From: Rhodothalassium salexigens DSM 2132
GTDB taxonomy: Bacteria; Pseudomonadota; Alphaproteobacteria; Sphingomonadales; Rhodothalassiaceae
Direction: 5' to 3'
Length of the DNA: 64,000 nt
Assembly: GCF_004341375.1 (NCBI RefSeq)
Contig: NZ_SLXO01000002.1
Span: forward strand, 62,001 to 126,000
Position 1 is the first letter of the stretch. The number at the start of each line of letters is the position of its first letter. Both the position numbers and the translations under genes were made by a program. The notes under the pieces were generated by a model, which saw nothing but the letters and a program-made list of their open reading frames with translations, did no database searches and was not told the origin of the DNA. This document shows, piece by piece, positions 8,423-17,122 of the stretch.

Positions 8423-8505
8423 GCCTTTCGATCATGCTTTTTCACGCCCCCGACCTGTTTTTTCCCGTCGCGCCCACCCCCTCGGGCCGGACGCGCCCCG
8501 GTCGC

Positions 8506-9717
<1,212 letters not shown>

Positions 9718-9728
9718 TCAGGGGCGCG

Positions 9729-10784
9729 TCAGCGGCCCGCGCCACCGACCGACGGGGTCGACGGGTGCAACAGGCAGGCGTCGCCATAGCTGTAGAAACG
9801 ATAGCGCTCGGCCACCGCATGGGCATAGGCCGACTGCATCCGGTCGAGCCCTGAGAACGCCGACACCAGCATGAACAGGGTCGAGCGCGGCAGGTGGAAA
9901 TTGGTCATCAGCCGGTCGATGGCGCGGAACCGATAGCCCGGCGTGATGAAGATGTCGGTGTCGCCCTCGAACGGCTGGATGCGCCCGGCCTGGTCGGCGG
10001 CACTCTCCAACAGGCGCAGCGACGTGGTGCCGACCGCGACCACCCGGCCGCCGGCGGCGCGCGCGGCGGTCAGGCGCTCGGCCACGGCGCGCGGCACCCG
10101 GCCCCATTCGGCGTGCATCACATGGGCGTCGGTGTCTTCGGCCTTGACCGGCAGGAAGGTGCCGGCGCCCACATGCAGGGTCACCTCCTCGCGCCCGACC
10201 CCGCGCGCGGCAAGGGCCGCGAGCAGCCGGTCGGTGAAGTGCAAGCCGGCGGTGGGGGCGGCGACCGCGCCGGCCTCGGCCGCGAAGGCGGTCTGATAGT
10301 CGCTGTCATCCTTAGTATCGACGGCGCGGCGCCCGGCGATATAGGGCGGCAGCGGCATCTCGCCATGGGCTTCGAGCGCCGCCATCATCTGGTCGTCGGC
10401 GCAATCGAAGGCGAGCACCACTTCGCCGCCGGCACGCCGTTCGACCACCTGCGCGCACAGGTCGCCAAACACCAGCGTGTCGCCGGGGCGGCATTTGCGC
10501 GCCGGGCGGGCGAACGCCGCCCACACCGTACCGCCTTCGGACTTGTGCAGCGTCACTTCGACCCGGGCCTCGCCGCGGCGGCCGTGCAGACGGCTCGGGA
10601 TCACCCGGGTGTTGTTGACCACCAGCACGTCGCCGGGGCCGAGCAGGTCGGGCAGGTCCAGAACCCCGCGGTCGAGCAGCTCGTCAGGCCGCACCACAAG
10701 CAGGCGCGCCGCATCCCGCGGCTCGGCGGGGCGCAGGGCGATCCGGTCTTCGGGCAGGTGGAAATCGAAGGCATCAACACGCAT
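9729..10784 (-). CDS. queA: S-adenosylmethionine:tRNA ribosyltransferase-isomerase
   Basis: 351 residues, full length. It transfers and isomerises the ribosyl group of AdoMet onto preQ1-tRNA to give epoxyqueuosine, the step after Tgt. Conserved blocks seen include the N-terminal [31 protein letters not shown], the PTAGLHFT and HVGAGTF region, and [17 protein letters not shown] near the C-terminus. The downstream neighbour is tgt, so the two modification steps are co-transcribed. The ATG start is supported by similarity of the N-terminus to the family. Confidence 0.96.
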   Translation of the reverse strand: MRVDAFDFHLPEDRIALRPAEPRDAARLLVVRPDELLDRGVLDLPDLLGPGDVLVVNNTRVIPSRLHGRRGEARVEVTLHKSEGGTVWAAFARPARKCRPGDTLVFGDLCAQVVERRAGGEVVLAFDCADDQMMAALEAHGEMPLPPYIAGRRAVDTKDDSDYQTAFAAEAGAVAAPTAGLHFTDRLLAALAARGVGREEVTLHVGAGTFLPVKAEDTDAHVMHAEWGRVPRAVAERLTAARAAGGRVVAVGTTSLRLLESAADQAGRIQPFEGDTDIFITPGYRFRAIDRLMTNFHLPRSTLFMLVSAFSGLDRMQSAYAHAVAERYRFYSYGDACLLHPSTPSVGGAGR

Positions 10785-10947
10785 GGGTGCGGTTTAATGG
10801 GGCCTTGCGCCGGGGGCAAGCCTCGGGGCAGTCTCGGCCTGCGTTTCTTTAGGGGCTAAATGTCCATCGGGACCGACTGCCCCATGGCGCCCGCCTGTGA
10901 GCGCCACCGATCGGTTCAGGCGCCACCTGTCTTGAGGAGCCTTCGCC

Positions 10948-11676
10948 ATGCACCTGACCATCGCCGGCTGCGGCGACGCCTTTTCTTCCGGCGGCCGGTT
11001 CCACACCTGTTTCTGGCTCGACCACGACCAGGGCAGCGCGCTGATCGACTGCGGCGCCACCTCGCTGACCGCGCTCAAGCGCCAGGGGCTCAAGCCCGAA
11101 GCCGCCGACACCGTGCTGATCACCCACCCCCATGGCGACCATATGGGCGGCCTGCCGTTTCTGCTGATCGACCGGGCGTTTCGCGCCGGCAAGCTGGCGC
11201 CGATCCGGCTGGTCGGACCGGTCGGGCTCGGGGCCCGGCTGGAGGCGCTGAGTGCGGCGCTCTACCCCGGCGCCTGGCGCAAGTTGCCGTTCGACATCCA
11301 GATCACCGAATTGATGCCGGGCGACGCCACCGAGGTCGCCGGGCTCGACATCGCCACCGAGGCCATGCGCCACCCCTCGGGGGCGCCGACGCTGGGTTTT
11401 CGCGTCGCCGCCGACGGCAAGACGCTGGCGTTCACCGGCGATACCGCCTGGTGCGAGGGGGTCGAGCGGCTGGCCGACGGCGCCGACCTGCTGATCATCG
11501 AATGCTCGGCCATGTGCGAGGGCGTGCCGTGGCACATCAGCCATGAAGAACTGGTGCGCCACCGCGACCGGCTGGGGGCGCGACGCATCGCGCTCAGCCA
11601 CATGGGCGAAGACGTGCTGGCCGCCGCCCCGGCGGATTTCGAGCGCTTGGACGACGGCCGGGTGATCCGCCTTTAG
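10948..11676 (+). CDS. MBL-fold metallo-hydrolase (ribonuclease Z-like)
   Basis: 242 residues; start preceded by AGGAG at good spacing. The metallo-beta-lactamase motif THPHGDHMGG gives the paired His/Asp metal ligands. FTGDTAW supplies the bridging Asp, and WHISHEE and LSHMGED supply later His residues. The size and GCGDAFSSGGRFHTCFWL start resemble ribonuclease Z-like or phosphodiesterase-like members, but the substrate cannot be told from sequence. It is transcribed divergently from queA and stands alone. Confidence 0.85.
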   Translation: MHLTIAGCGDAFSSGGRFHTCFWLDHDQGSALIDCGATSLTALKRQGLKPEAADTVLITHPHGDHMGGLPFLLIDRAFRAGKLAPIRLVGPVGLGARLEALSAALYPGAWRKLPFDIQITELMPGDATEVAGLDIATEAMRHPSGAPTLGFRVAADGKTLAFTGDTAWCEGVERLADGADLLIIECSAMCEGVPWHISHEELVRHRDRLGARRIALSHMGEDVLAAAPADFERLDDGRVIRL

Positions 11677-11873
11677 GGCGCCCAAGCTGCGATGGCGCAA
11701 CGCTCGCGCGCCCGGCTGTGGGACGCGACGGCTGGGGGACCATGCGGCGGCCCAAGACCGCCTCGGCCCAAACCCCAGGTCAGATCCGGGCCCAGGCTCG
11801 GGCCCAGATCCGAGCCGGGTCGCGGTTCAAACGCGGCCCGCCCCGGCCCGGTCGGTCTCGTGAAGAGGGGCTC

Positions 11874-12098
11874 TCAGGCGCGGCCGCTCTCGCCCCGGGC
11901 GAACACGGCCCCGGGCCGGGCACCGAGCGCCTTGGCGATGGCGGCCATGGGGCAGAATCCGGTGAACGCCATCTGCATCAGATTGACGCCCATGGCCAAG
12001 GCCAGCCACAGCCAATTGGGGTTGTGCACCTGCGCCAGTACGGCACTCGCCACCACCACAGCGCCCACGAACAACAAAACAATCCGTTCGACCGTCAT
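11874..12098 (-). CDS. Small DUF2892-type inner membrane protein
   Basis: About 74 residues. The start is one of two adjacent ATGs at 12098 or 12101, just after AAGGAGG; upstream in-frame sequence lacks a ribosome site. Two hydrophobic helices are visible (VERIVLLFVGAVVVASAVLA and NWLWLALAMGVNLMQMAFTG), followed by CPMAAIAKALG. This is the pattern of the two-helix YgaP-like/DUF2892 domain. By family these sit near sulfur or rhodanese functions, but no such gene is adjacent. A perfect 13-bp palindrome precedes the gene and suggests repressor control. Confidence 0.75.
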   Translation of the reverse strand: MTVERIVLLFVGAVVVASAVLAQVHNPNWLWLALAMGVNLMQMAFTGFCPMAAIAKALGARPGAVFARGESGRA

Positions 12099-12124
12099 CA
12101 TCAACCTCCTTGTGTCGAAATGCC

Positions 12125-12153
12125 AATGCAATGATATGGTATATCATTGCATT
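12125..12153. promoter_or_regulatory. Perfect 13-bp palindrome, candidate operator
   Basis: AATGCAATGATAT, then GGT, then ATATCATTGCATT: every base of the 13-bp arms matches. It is AT-rich in a GC-rich context and lies about 25-55 bases upstream of the DUF2892-type gene start, over the expected promoter. It looks like a site for a dimeric repressor; DUF2892 genes are often under ArsR-type sulfur-sensing repressors, but no regulator gene is adjacent. Confidence 0.6.
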
Positions 12154-12324
12154 TTTGCGAGAGGCCCGGTCCATCCGCCGCACCGACGGGCGACCATGAC
12201 GGCAGCCCCGCCCACCGCAGCGCACGGCCCACCGCCAGCCGGCCCGCGCCGACCTTCCCGTCGCGGACGCGATCCGGTGCCCAGCGCAATCGCAGCCCGG
12301 GCCGGCCGACGCGTGCGCCTGCGG

Positions 12325-13923
12325 TCAGTCGCCGGCGGCGGCGTCGGATTCCTCGTCCTCGGGCAGCGGCTTCTTCCAGTTGACGCTGTAGAGGTCGAAG
12401 CGCCGGTCCTTGAGGTTCTGCACCGTGCCGTCATTGCGTGCCCGCATCAGGGCGTCCAGGTGCAGGTCGGCGAACGCCACCATTTCGGCGTTGGGCGTGG
12501 TATCGGCGGCGATGCCGTCGCGCGCGAACGGAAAATCGCACGGGTTGAGAATGCAACTCTGCGCGTACTGAATGTCCATGTTCTCCACATTGGGCAGATT
12601 GCCCACATTGCCCGACAGCACCACATAGCACTGGTTTTCCACCGCCCGGGCCTGGGCGCAGTAGCGCACGCGCAGATAACTCTGCCGTTCGTCGGTGCAG
12701 AACGGCGTGAACAGGATCACCGCGCCCTGGTCGACCAGATGGCGGGCCAGTTCGGGAAACTCGGTATCGTAGCAGATCAGGATGCCCACCGGCCCGCAAT
12801 CGGTCTGGATGGCGCTCAAGCGGTCGCCGCCGGTGATGTTCCACCAGAAGGCTTCGTTGGGCGTCGGGTGGATCTTTTCCTGGGCGTGCACCGCGCCGTC
12901 ACGGCCGAACAGATAGGCCACGTTGCGCACCTCGCCATTGGCTACCTTGGTGGGGTGCGAGCCGCCGACGATGTTGATGTTATGGGCCACCGCCAGGTCG
13001 CGCATCTGGTCGCGGAAGCGCTCGGTATAATTGGTCAACGCCTCGATACTGTCTGCGGGCGACAGCTTGCGCGGCTCGGCCGACAACAGTTGCAGGGTGA
13101 ACAATTCGGGGAACACCACGAAATCGGCCTCATAGTCGCTGGCCACCTCGGTGAAATATTCCACATTGGCGATAAACTCGCTGAACGACGACACCGCGCG
13201 CATCTTGAGCTGCACCGTACAGACCCGGACGGCGCGTTCCAGCGTCGGGTCCTTGGGCATGGTGCGCACCACCGATTCGTCGGGCACATTGGGATTGTGC
13301 CAGACCATCAGCGCCGCATAGCCCATCGACTGGCGGTCCGACGGCAAATAGTTGGGCAGCACGCGCTGGAACTCGAAGCCATTGCGCAACTGGAAGTGCA
13401 GCACGCTGTCGCGGATCTGGCGCTTCTGCACCGCCTCCACATAGGCTTCGACCGAACCGACCTTGCGCAGCCGCCGGGCGAGCCCGGGCATGCGACCGCC
13501 GAACGCGATGCCCTTGAGACCGAGCCGCTCGCACAATTCCTTGCGCGCATTGTAGAGCCGCTGGCCGATGCGCTTGGAGCGCATGTCGGGGTCGACCGCC
13601 ACCTCCATGCCATAGAGCATGTCGCCCCTGGGGTCGTGGCGCGCGGCAAAGCCGTTGCCGGTGATCTCGGCATAGGTATGCGCGCGCAGCGCCACCTCCG
13701 AACGGATCACGAAGGTGGAACAATAGCCGACCACCCGGTCTTCCCAAAGCGCCACGAACTGGCCCTGGGGAAACCGGTTGAGCGCGCCGCGCAGCGCCTC
13801 GGGCGTCTCGGCCATCATGTCGTCATTGTTGTACGCCTTGCGCAGCAGCCGGTGGATGGCGGGCACGTCTTCGGGGGTCGCCTCGCGCACATGGATTTTG
13901 GCGCGATACTGTTGAGCGGCCAT
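12325..13923 (-). CDS. GNAT acetyltransferase fused to a nitrilase-family amidohydrolase
   Basis: 532 residues; start follows AAGGAG. Residues about 10-215 form a GNAT domain (VAVDPDMRSKRIGQRLYNAR is the acyl-CoA loop). Residues about 230-515 form a carbon-nitrogen hydrolase domain. Its Glu-Lys-Cys triad is seen as Glu273 (VVFPELF), Lys350 (QEKIHPTPNE) and Cys384 (LICYDTEFPE), all intact. This two-domain architecture is a known bacterial family of unknown substrate. The acidic tail is not conserved. It is a single gene with no obvious operon partner. Confidence 0.88.
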   Translation of the reverse strand: MAAQQYRAKIHVREATPEDVPAIHRLLRKAYNNDDMMAETPEALRGALNRFPQGQFVALWEDRVVGYCSTFVIRSEVALRAHTYAEITGNGFAARHDPRGDMLYGMEVAVDPDMRSKRIGQRLYNARKELCERLGLKGIAFGGRMPGLARRLRKVGSVEAYVEAVQKRQIRDSVLHFQLRNGFEFQRVLPNYLPSDRQSMGYAALMVWHNPNVPDESVVRTMPKDPTLERAVRVCTVQLKMRAVSSFSEFIANVEYFTEVASDYEADFVVFPELFTLQLLSAEPRKLSPADSIEALTNYTERFRDQMRDLAVAHNINIVGGSHPTKVANGEVRNVAYLFGRDGAVHAQEKIHPTPNEAFWWNITGGDRLSAIQTDCGPVGILICYDTEFPELARHLVDQGAVILFTPFCTDERQSYLRVRYCAQARAVENQCYVVLSGNVGNLPNVENMDIQYAQSCILNPCDFPFARDGIAADTTPNAEMVAFADLHLDALMRARNDGTVQNLKDRRFDLYSVNWKKPLPEDEESDAAAGD

Positions 13924-14013
13924 GGATACTCCTTTGTCGAAACGAATGGACCGCCCCGCTCGGCCAGGACAGGTCCGGCCAATGGGGCGGTCGGGTCGCC
14001 AGCGTTCGGTCGG

Positions 14014-14559
14014 TCAGGCGGTCTCGTCGCGACCGGGCCCAGGCCCCGGTTCGGAACGGGCGCCCGTTTGCGACCCGGAAACGGAAGCGGGGGCAGCGTC
14101 GGCGCCAGAATTGGCATTGGACTCGGCATTGGGATCAGGATCGGGGCCGGGATCGGGGGCAAGACGCCCGGCAGCGACGGCCCCGGCGGCCCCGGCGGCC
14201 CCGGCGGTCGCATCGGGCTCCTGATGGGGCAGCGGAATACCGGCCAACTGGGCGAGCGCATGGGTGAAAGCCGTCGCGCCGTCGCCGCTGAGCCCCAACC
14301 GATCGTCGCAGACCCAGGCCACCGTCATGGTCAGCGACCGGCAACCGGCCGCCGTCAGGTGGACCACCTGACCCGGGGCCAGAGCGGACACCGCAGGCAA
14401 TCGCAGCCCCAACCCGCCATCGCTCCAATCGACGATGAAAGCCCGCTCGGCCTCGACGCCGTCCAGGCCGATAACGCAGGGAACCCCCACCGCCAAGCGG
14501 TCTTCCCGGCGGCGGTTGGCGTCGCCACCGCGGTTTTCGCCCAGCCCCTCACCGCTCAT
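14014..14559 (-). CDS. PilZ domain protein with low-complexity tail
   Basis: About 181 residues from ATG 14559 (GAAGG eight bases upstream); a GTG three codons earlier is possible. Near the N-terminus NRRREDR gives the RxxxR element and DWSDGGLGL gives (D/N)xSxxG, the two c-di-GMP-binding elements of PilZ. The last ~70 residues are Ala/Gly/Pro/Asp-rich (AAGAAGA, DPGPDPDPN) and look disordered. The protein probably reads c-di-GMP made by the diguanylate cyclases elsewhere in the window. The partner is unknown. Confidence 0.8.
   Translation of the reverse strand: MSGEGLGENRGGDANRRREDRLAVGVPCVIGLDGVEAERAFIVDWSDGGLGLRLPAVSALAPGQVVHLTAAGCRSLTMTVAWVCDDRLGLSGDGATAFTHALAQLAGIPLPHQEPDATAGAAGAAGAVAAGRLAPDPGPDPDPNAESNANSGADAAPASVSGSQTGARSEPGPGPGRDETA
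14179..14206. repeat. 9-bp tandem repeat in the PilZ gene
   Basis: Three copies of a GGCCCCGGC-type unit encode Gly-Ala-Ala/Ala-Gly-Ala steps in the tail of the PilZ protein. Such G+C tandem units can change copy number by slippage without breaking the frame. Confidence 0.5.
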
Positions 14560-14728
14560 GCCCGCCACCTTCGATCATCGCCCTGCCCCTTGTCGTCATC
14601 TTTGCATAGCATGGAACGGCGCAACCGCAATGATAGGAACGAAAGACGCCCCGGGCGTTGCCTTGCCATCCCCCGACCCGCCCGCTAGGGTCTTGGCCGC
14701 TGTCCCACAAGCAAAAGGACTCTCTTCC

Positions 14729-17122
14729 ATGCGTCTTTCCGCTCTTTTTGCGGCCGCGCTGTGTCTGTCGGCGCTGCCCGCGTCCGCTCAGATCGAGCAG
14801 ACCAAGTCCGGCCACACCGACAAATTTCGGCAACTGGATGAAATCCTGCCCACGCCCAATGTCTATCGTACAGGATCGGGCGCCCCGGGGCACGAATATT
14901 GGCAGCAAAAGGTCGATTACGAGATCGACGTGACGCTCGACGCCGATGCCCGGCGGTTGAGCGGCGTGGAGACGGTCACTTATCATAACCAGTCGCCCGA
15001 CACCTTGCGCTATCTTTGGGTACAGCTCGACCAGCAGCGCTTCGCCAAGCATTCCGACGCCTATGCCACGCTGACCGCCGGCAAGGACCAGGCCGAGAAG
15101 ATGGCGTTCCGGTCGCTGCGCGCCCGGCTGCGCCAGATGGACCATGACGGCGGCCACAAGATCGCCGCGGTCACCGACGCCGACGGCAATCCGCTGGCCT
15201 ACACGATCACCGACACGATGATGCGCATCGACCTGCCCGAGCCGCTGGCACCCGGCGCGACGGTCGATTTCACCATCGACTGGTCCTACAACATCCCCGA
15301 AGCCAAGGTGCTTGGCGCGCGCGGCGGTTGGGAGTTCTACGAAGACGACGGCAACCACGTCTATTTCATCGCCCAGTGGTTCCCGCGCCTGGCCGCCTAT
15401 ACCGACGACGCCGGCTGGAACACCAAGCAGTTCCTCGGCGGCGGCGAGTTCACGCTCGAATTCGGCGACTATGACGTGGAGATCACCGTGCCCGCCGACC
15501 ATGTGGTCGCCTCCACCGGCACGCTCCAGAACCCCGGCGACGTGCTCAACCGCCGCCAGCGCCAGCGCCTGGAGCGCGCGCGCGAGGCCGACGAGCCGAT
15601 CTTCATCATCACGCCTGAAGAGGCCAAGGAAAACCAGAAGTCCAAGGCGCGCGGCACCCGCACCTGGCACTTCAAGGCCGACAATGTGCGCGACTTCGCG
15701 TTCGCGTCGAGCCGCAAGTTCGTCTGGGACGCCGCCGGCTTCACCTTCGACCAGGACACCGAGACGCCCGACGACGACCGCACCGTGCTCGCCATGTCCT
15801 TCTACCCCGAAGAAGGCATGCCGCTGTGGGACAAGTATTCCACCCACTCGATCCTGCACACGCTCGACACCTATTCGCGCTACAGCTTCGAATATCCCTA
15901 TCCGGTGGCCCAGTCGGTGATGGGCCCGATCGGCGGCGGCATGGAATATCCCATGATCACGTCGAACGGCCCGCGCCCCGAAATCGACGAGGAAACCGGC
16001 GAGCGCAGCTATTCCCGGCGCACCAAATACGGCCTGATCTCGGTGATCATCCACGAGATCGGCCATATCTACTTCCCCATGACCGTCAACACCGACGAGC
16101 GCAACTGGACCTGGATGGACGAGGGCATCAACTCGTTCCTGCAAACGCTCGCCGAACAGGAATGGGAAGAGGATTATCCCTCGCGGCGCGGCGCGCCCGA
16201 GAGCATCGTCGACTATATGGTCAGCCCCAACCAGGTGCCGATCATGACCCAGTCGGACAGCATCCTGCAGTTCGGCAACAACGCCTATGGCAAGCCGGCG
16301 ATCGCGCTCAACATCCTGCGCGAGACCGTGGTCGGGCGCGAGCTGTTCGACTTCGCGTTCAAGGAATATGCCCGGCGCTGGAAGTTCAAGCGCCCGCAAC
16401 CCGCCGACCTGTTCCGCAGCCTCGAAGACGCCTCGGGCCGTGACCTGGACTGGTTCTGGCGCGGCTGGTTCTATACCACCGACCATGTGGATATCGCGCT
16501 GACCGGCGTCACCCGGGCGACCCTCTCGACCCAGAACCCCGATGTGGAAAAGCCCCGCCAGCGCGCCAAGGAAGCGGCCAAGACGCCGACCATCATGGCC
16601 AAGCGCAATGCCGAGGCGGCCATCGACTATCGCGTCGACCGGTTCCCCGAGCTCAAGGATTTCTACAACGAAAACGACCGCTTCACCGTCACGCCCAAGG
16701 ACCGCAAGAGCTATGAGGGCATGGTCGAGGGCCTGGAGGAGTGGCAGAAGGAGATGCTCGCCCTCGGCGCCAACCTCTATTTCCTGGACTTCGAGAATAT
16801 CGGCGGCCTGGTGATGCCGATCCTGCTGGACATCACCTATGCCGACGGCAGCACCGAAGAGTTGCGCATCCCGGCCGAGATCTGGCGGCGGAACCAGAAC
16901 GAGGTCACCAAGCTGCTGATCCGCGACAAGGAAATCGCCAAGATCCAGCTCGACCCGCACCGCGAGACCGCCGACGCCGACACCACCAACAATGTCTGGC
17001 CGGCCGAACCCGTCAAGACCCGGTTGGAGCTGTTCAAGTACAAGTCGCGGCCGAACCTGATGCAGGAAATGCGCGACGGCGCCGATGACGACACGAGCGA
17101 GGAGACCGGCGGCGATGAATAA
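14729..17122 (+). CDS. Exported M1-family metallopeptidase, first copy
   Basis: 797 residues with a clear signal peptide (LSALFAAALCLSALPASAQ). The gluzincin motif HEIGH starts at about residue 442 and the third ligand Glu follows 18 residues later (WMDEG), as in M1. The exopeptidase signature GxMEN appears as GGMEY. It is probably periplasmic. Substrates are unknown; family members include aminopeptidases and proteins of unproven activity. It is followed with overlap by a paralogue with the same layout, which shares long blocks such as FKRPQPAD and DLDWFWRGWFYTT. An upstream extension of the frame is ignored because the signal peptide fixes the start. Confidence 0.85.
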   Translation: MRLSALFAAALCLSALPASAQIEQTKSGHTDKFRQLDEILPTPNVYRTGSGAPGHEYWQQKVDYEIDVTLDADARRLSGVETVTYHNQSPDTLRYLWVQLDQQRFAKHSDAYATLTAGKDQAEKMAFRSLRARLRQMDHDGGHKIAAVTDADGNPLAYTITDTMMRIDLPEPLAPGATVDFTIDWSYNIPEAKVLGARGGWEFYEDDGNHVYFIAQWFPRLAAYTDDAGWNTKQFLGGGEFTLEFGDYDVEITVPADHVVASTGTLQNPGDVLNRRQRQRLERAREADEPIFIITPEEAKENQKSKARGTRTWHFKADNVRDFAFASSRKFVWDAAGFTFDQDTETPDDDRTVLAMSFYPEEGMPLWDKYSTHSILHTLDTYSRYSFEYPYPVAQSVMGPIGGGMEYPMITSNGPRPEIDEETGERSYSRRTKYGLISVIIHEIGHIYFPMTVNTDERNWTWMDEGINSFLQTLAEQEWEEDYPSRRGAPESIVDYMVSPNQVPIMTQSDSILQFGNNAYGKPAIALNILRETVVGRELFDFAFKEYARRWKFKRPQPADLFRSLEDASGRDLDWFWRGWFYTTDHVDIALTGVTRATLSTQNPDVEKPRQRAKEAAKTPTIMAKRNAEAAIDYRVDRFPELKDFYNENDRFTVTPKDRKSYEGMVEGLEEWQKEMLALGANLYFLDFENIGGLVMPILLDITYADGSTEELRIPAEIWRRNQNEVTKLLIRDKEIAKIQLDPHRETADADTTNNVWPAEPVKTRLELFKYKSRPNLMQEMRDGADDDTSEETGGDE

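Noticed and set aside
12147-12383. Small plus-strand ORF starting inside the palindrome
   Set aside because: No ribosome site, Arg/Pro-rich low-complexity translation, and it runs into the 3' end of the nitrilase gene on the other strand.
14161-14215. GC-rich repeats considered as a CRISPR-like array
   Set aside because: Units are only nine bases, contiguous and without spacers, and lie inside a coding frame.
11692-14688. 998-codon plus-strand frame over the DUF2892, nitrilase and PilZ genes
   Set aside because: It runs antisense across three supported minus-strand genes and lacks any motif or ribosome site.
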